Part shown: one piece after another, positions 4,811 to 5,151 of the stretch | Numbering within the stretch: the first letter of the stretch is position 1 | Layout: each line of letters opens with the position of its first letter | From: Rhodothermia bacterium | GTDB lineage: Bacteria; Bacteroidota; Rhodothermia; Balneolales; Natronogracilivirgulaceae | Direction of reading: 5' to 3' | DNA length: 5,151 nt | NCBI GenBank assembly: GCA_007122185.1 | Contig: SKUI01000214.1 | Coordinates: 1 to 5,151, forward strand | Program-made: the position numbers and the translations under genes | Notes under the pieces: generated by a model | Seen by the model: the letters and a program-made list of their open reading frames with translations, nothing else | Database searches by the model: none | What the model was told of the DNA's origin: nothing

Positions 4811-5151
4811 ATGAGAAGTGGCAACACTGCTATATTGCTGGTGTTTGTGACCGGACTGCTCCTGGCTTCCTGCTCGGGTACCATGCGGCCGATGTTCACT
4901 GAGCCGGCGGCGCCGGGCACGGTAAGCCATTCGCATGAGGCGCTCCGGACCCTGCCCGAGCCGCAGGAGAAGGTCGTGGCGGCGGTGTACCGGTTCCGCG
5001 ACCAGACCGGGCAGTACAAACCGTCGGACCGCATCGCGAGCTGGTCCACCGCCGTGACACAAGGGGCCACATCCATCCTCATTAAATCCATGGAGGATTC
5101 GGGCTGGTTTACGCCGATCGAGCGGGAGAGCATTTCCAACCTGCTGAATGA
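4811..5151 (+). CDS. csgG: CsgG, curli secretion channel lipoprotein, 3' partial
   Basis: The reading frame stays open to the window edge: 113 full codons plus two bases. Residues 1-20 are a lipoprotein signal with lipobox LASC, so Cys21 is the lipidated residue and the protein goes to the outer membrane. The rest matches the N-terminal third of E. coli CsgG: VVAAVYRFRDQTGQYKP, STAVTQGATSIL, then MEDSGWFTPIERESISNLLN, where E. coli reads LKDSRWFIPLERQGLQNLLN. CsgG assembles as a nonamer with a 36-strand barrel, through which unfolded curli subunits pass. The E. coli constriction residues Tyr51, Asn55 and Phe56 (mature numbering) fall in the stretch here reading KPSDRIASWSTAV (70-82). That loop is one residue longer, with Ser77 and Trp78 at the Asn55 and Phe56 positions and no Tyr. 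The ATG lies 17 bp after csgF; GTGAG just before it is a weak ribosome site. Roughly 60% of the gene lies beyond the edge. Confidence 0.93.
   Translation, partial: MRSGNTAILLVFVTGLLLASCSGTMRPMFTEPAAPGTVSHSHEALRTLPEPQEKVVAAVYRFRDQTGQYKPSDRIASWSTAVTQGATSILIKSMEDSGWFTPIERESISNLLN

Overview
The window (5,151 bp) carries six real genes, all on the + strand, in two blocks separated by an AT-rich gap. The organism looks like a Gram-negative bacterium of moderately high GC. It has an outer-membrane curli secretion lipoprotein, Sec signal peptides and tightly packed operons. The csg genes lack strong Shine-Dalgarno sites, which fits the Bacteroidota / Rhodothermota / Balneolota assemblage, but this placement is an inference and not firm.

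Block 1 (1..3009) looks like one transcription unit. It holds the 3' part of a class I glutamine-amidotransferase-like hydrolase (peptidase C26, PuuD-like), a YdbS-like membrane protein with one bacterial PH (bPH2/DUF304) domain, and a YdbT-like membrane protein with about six helices and three bPH2 repeats. The hydrolase and ydbS-like genes overlap by ATGA. The ydbT-like gene follows after 13 bp with a GGAG ribosome site. A hairpin just after the last stop probably ends the unit.

The gap (3010..3433) is markedly AT-rich and has no convincing protein gene. It holds several inverted repeats, a perfect 14-bp palindrome and a possible 41-codon ORF that overlaps the next gene by ATGA. It probably contains the promoter and 5' leader of the curli genes, but I could not place a convincing promoter.

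Block 2 (3434..5151, continuing past the edge) is a curli (type VIII) secretion module in the order csgE-csgF-csgG, as in the Escherichia coli csgDEFG operon but without csgD directly upstream. CsgG is the outer-membrane channel lipoprotein, CsgF binds the channel and links secretion to fibre nucleation, and CsgE caps the channel from the periplasm. The most unusual point is that this CsgE is a 306-residue fusion: signal peptide, LysM peptidoglycan-binding domain, acidic/Gln-rich linker, then the CsgE domain. It suggests a channel cap tethered to the cell wall. The CsgG constriction loop also differs from the E. coli Tyr/Asn/Phe pattern. No amyloid subunit gene (csgA/csgB) lies inside the window.
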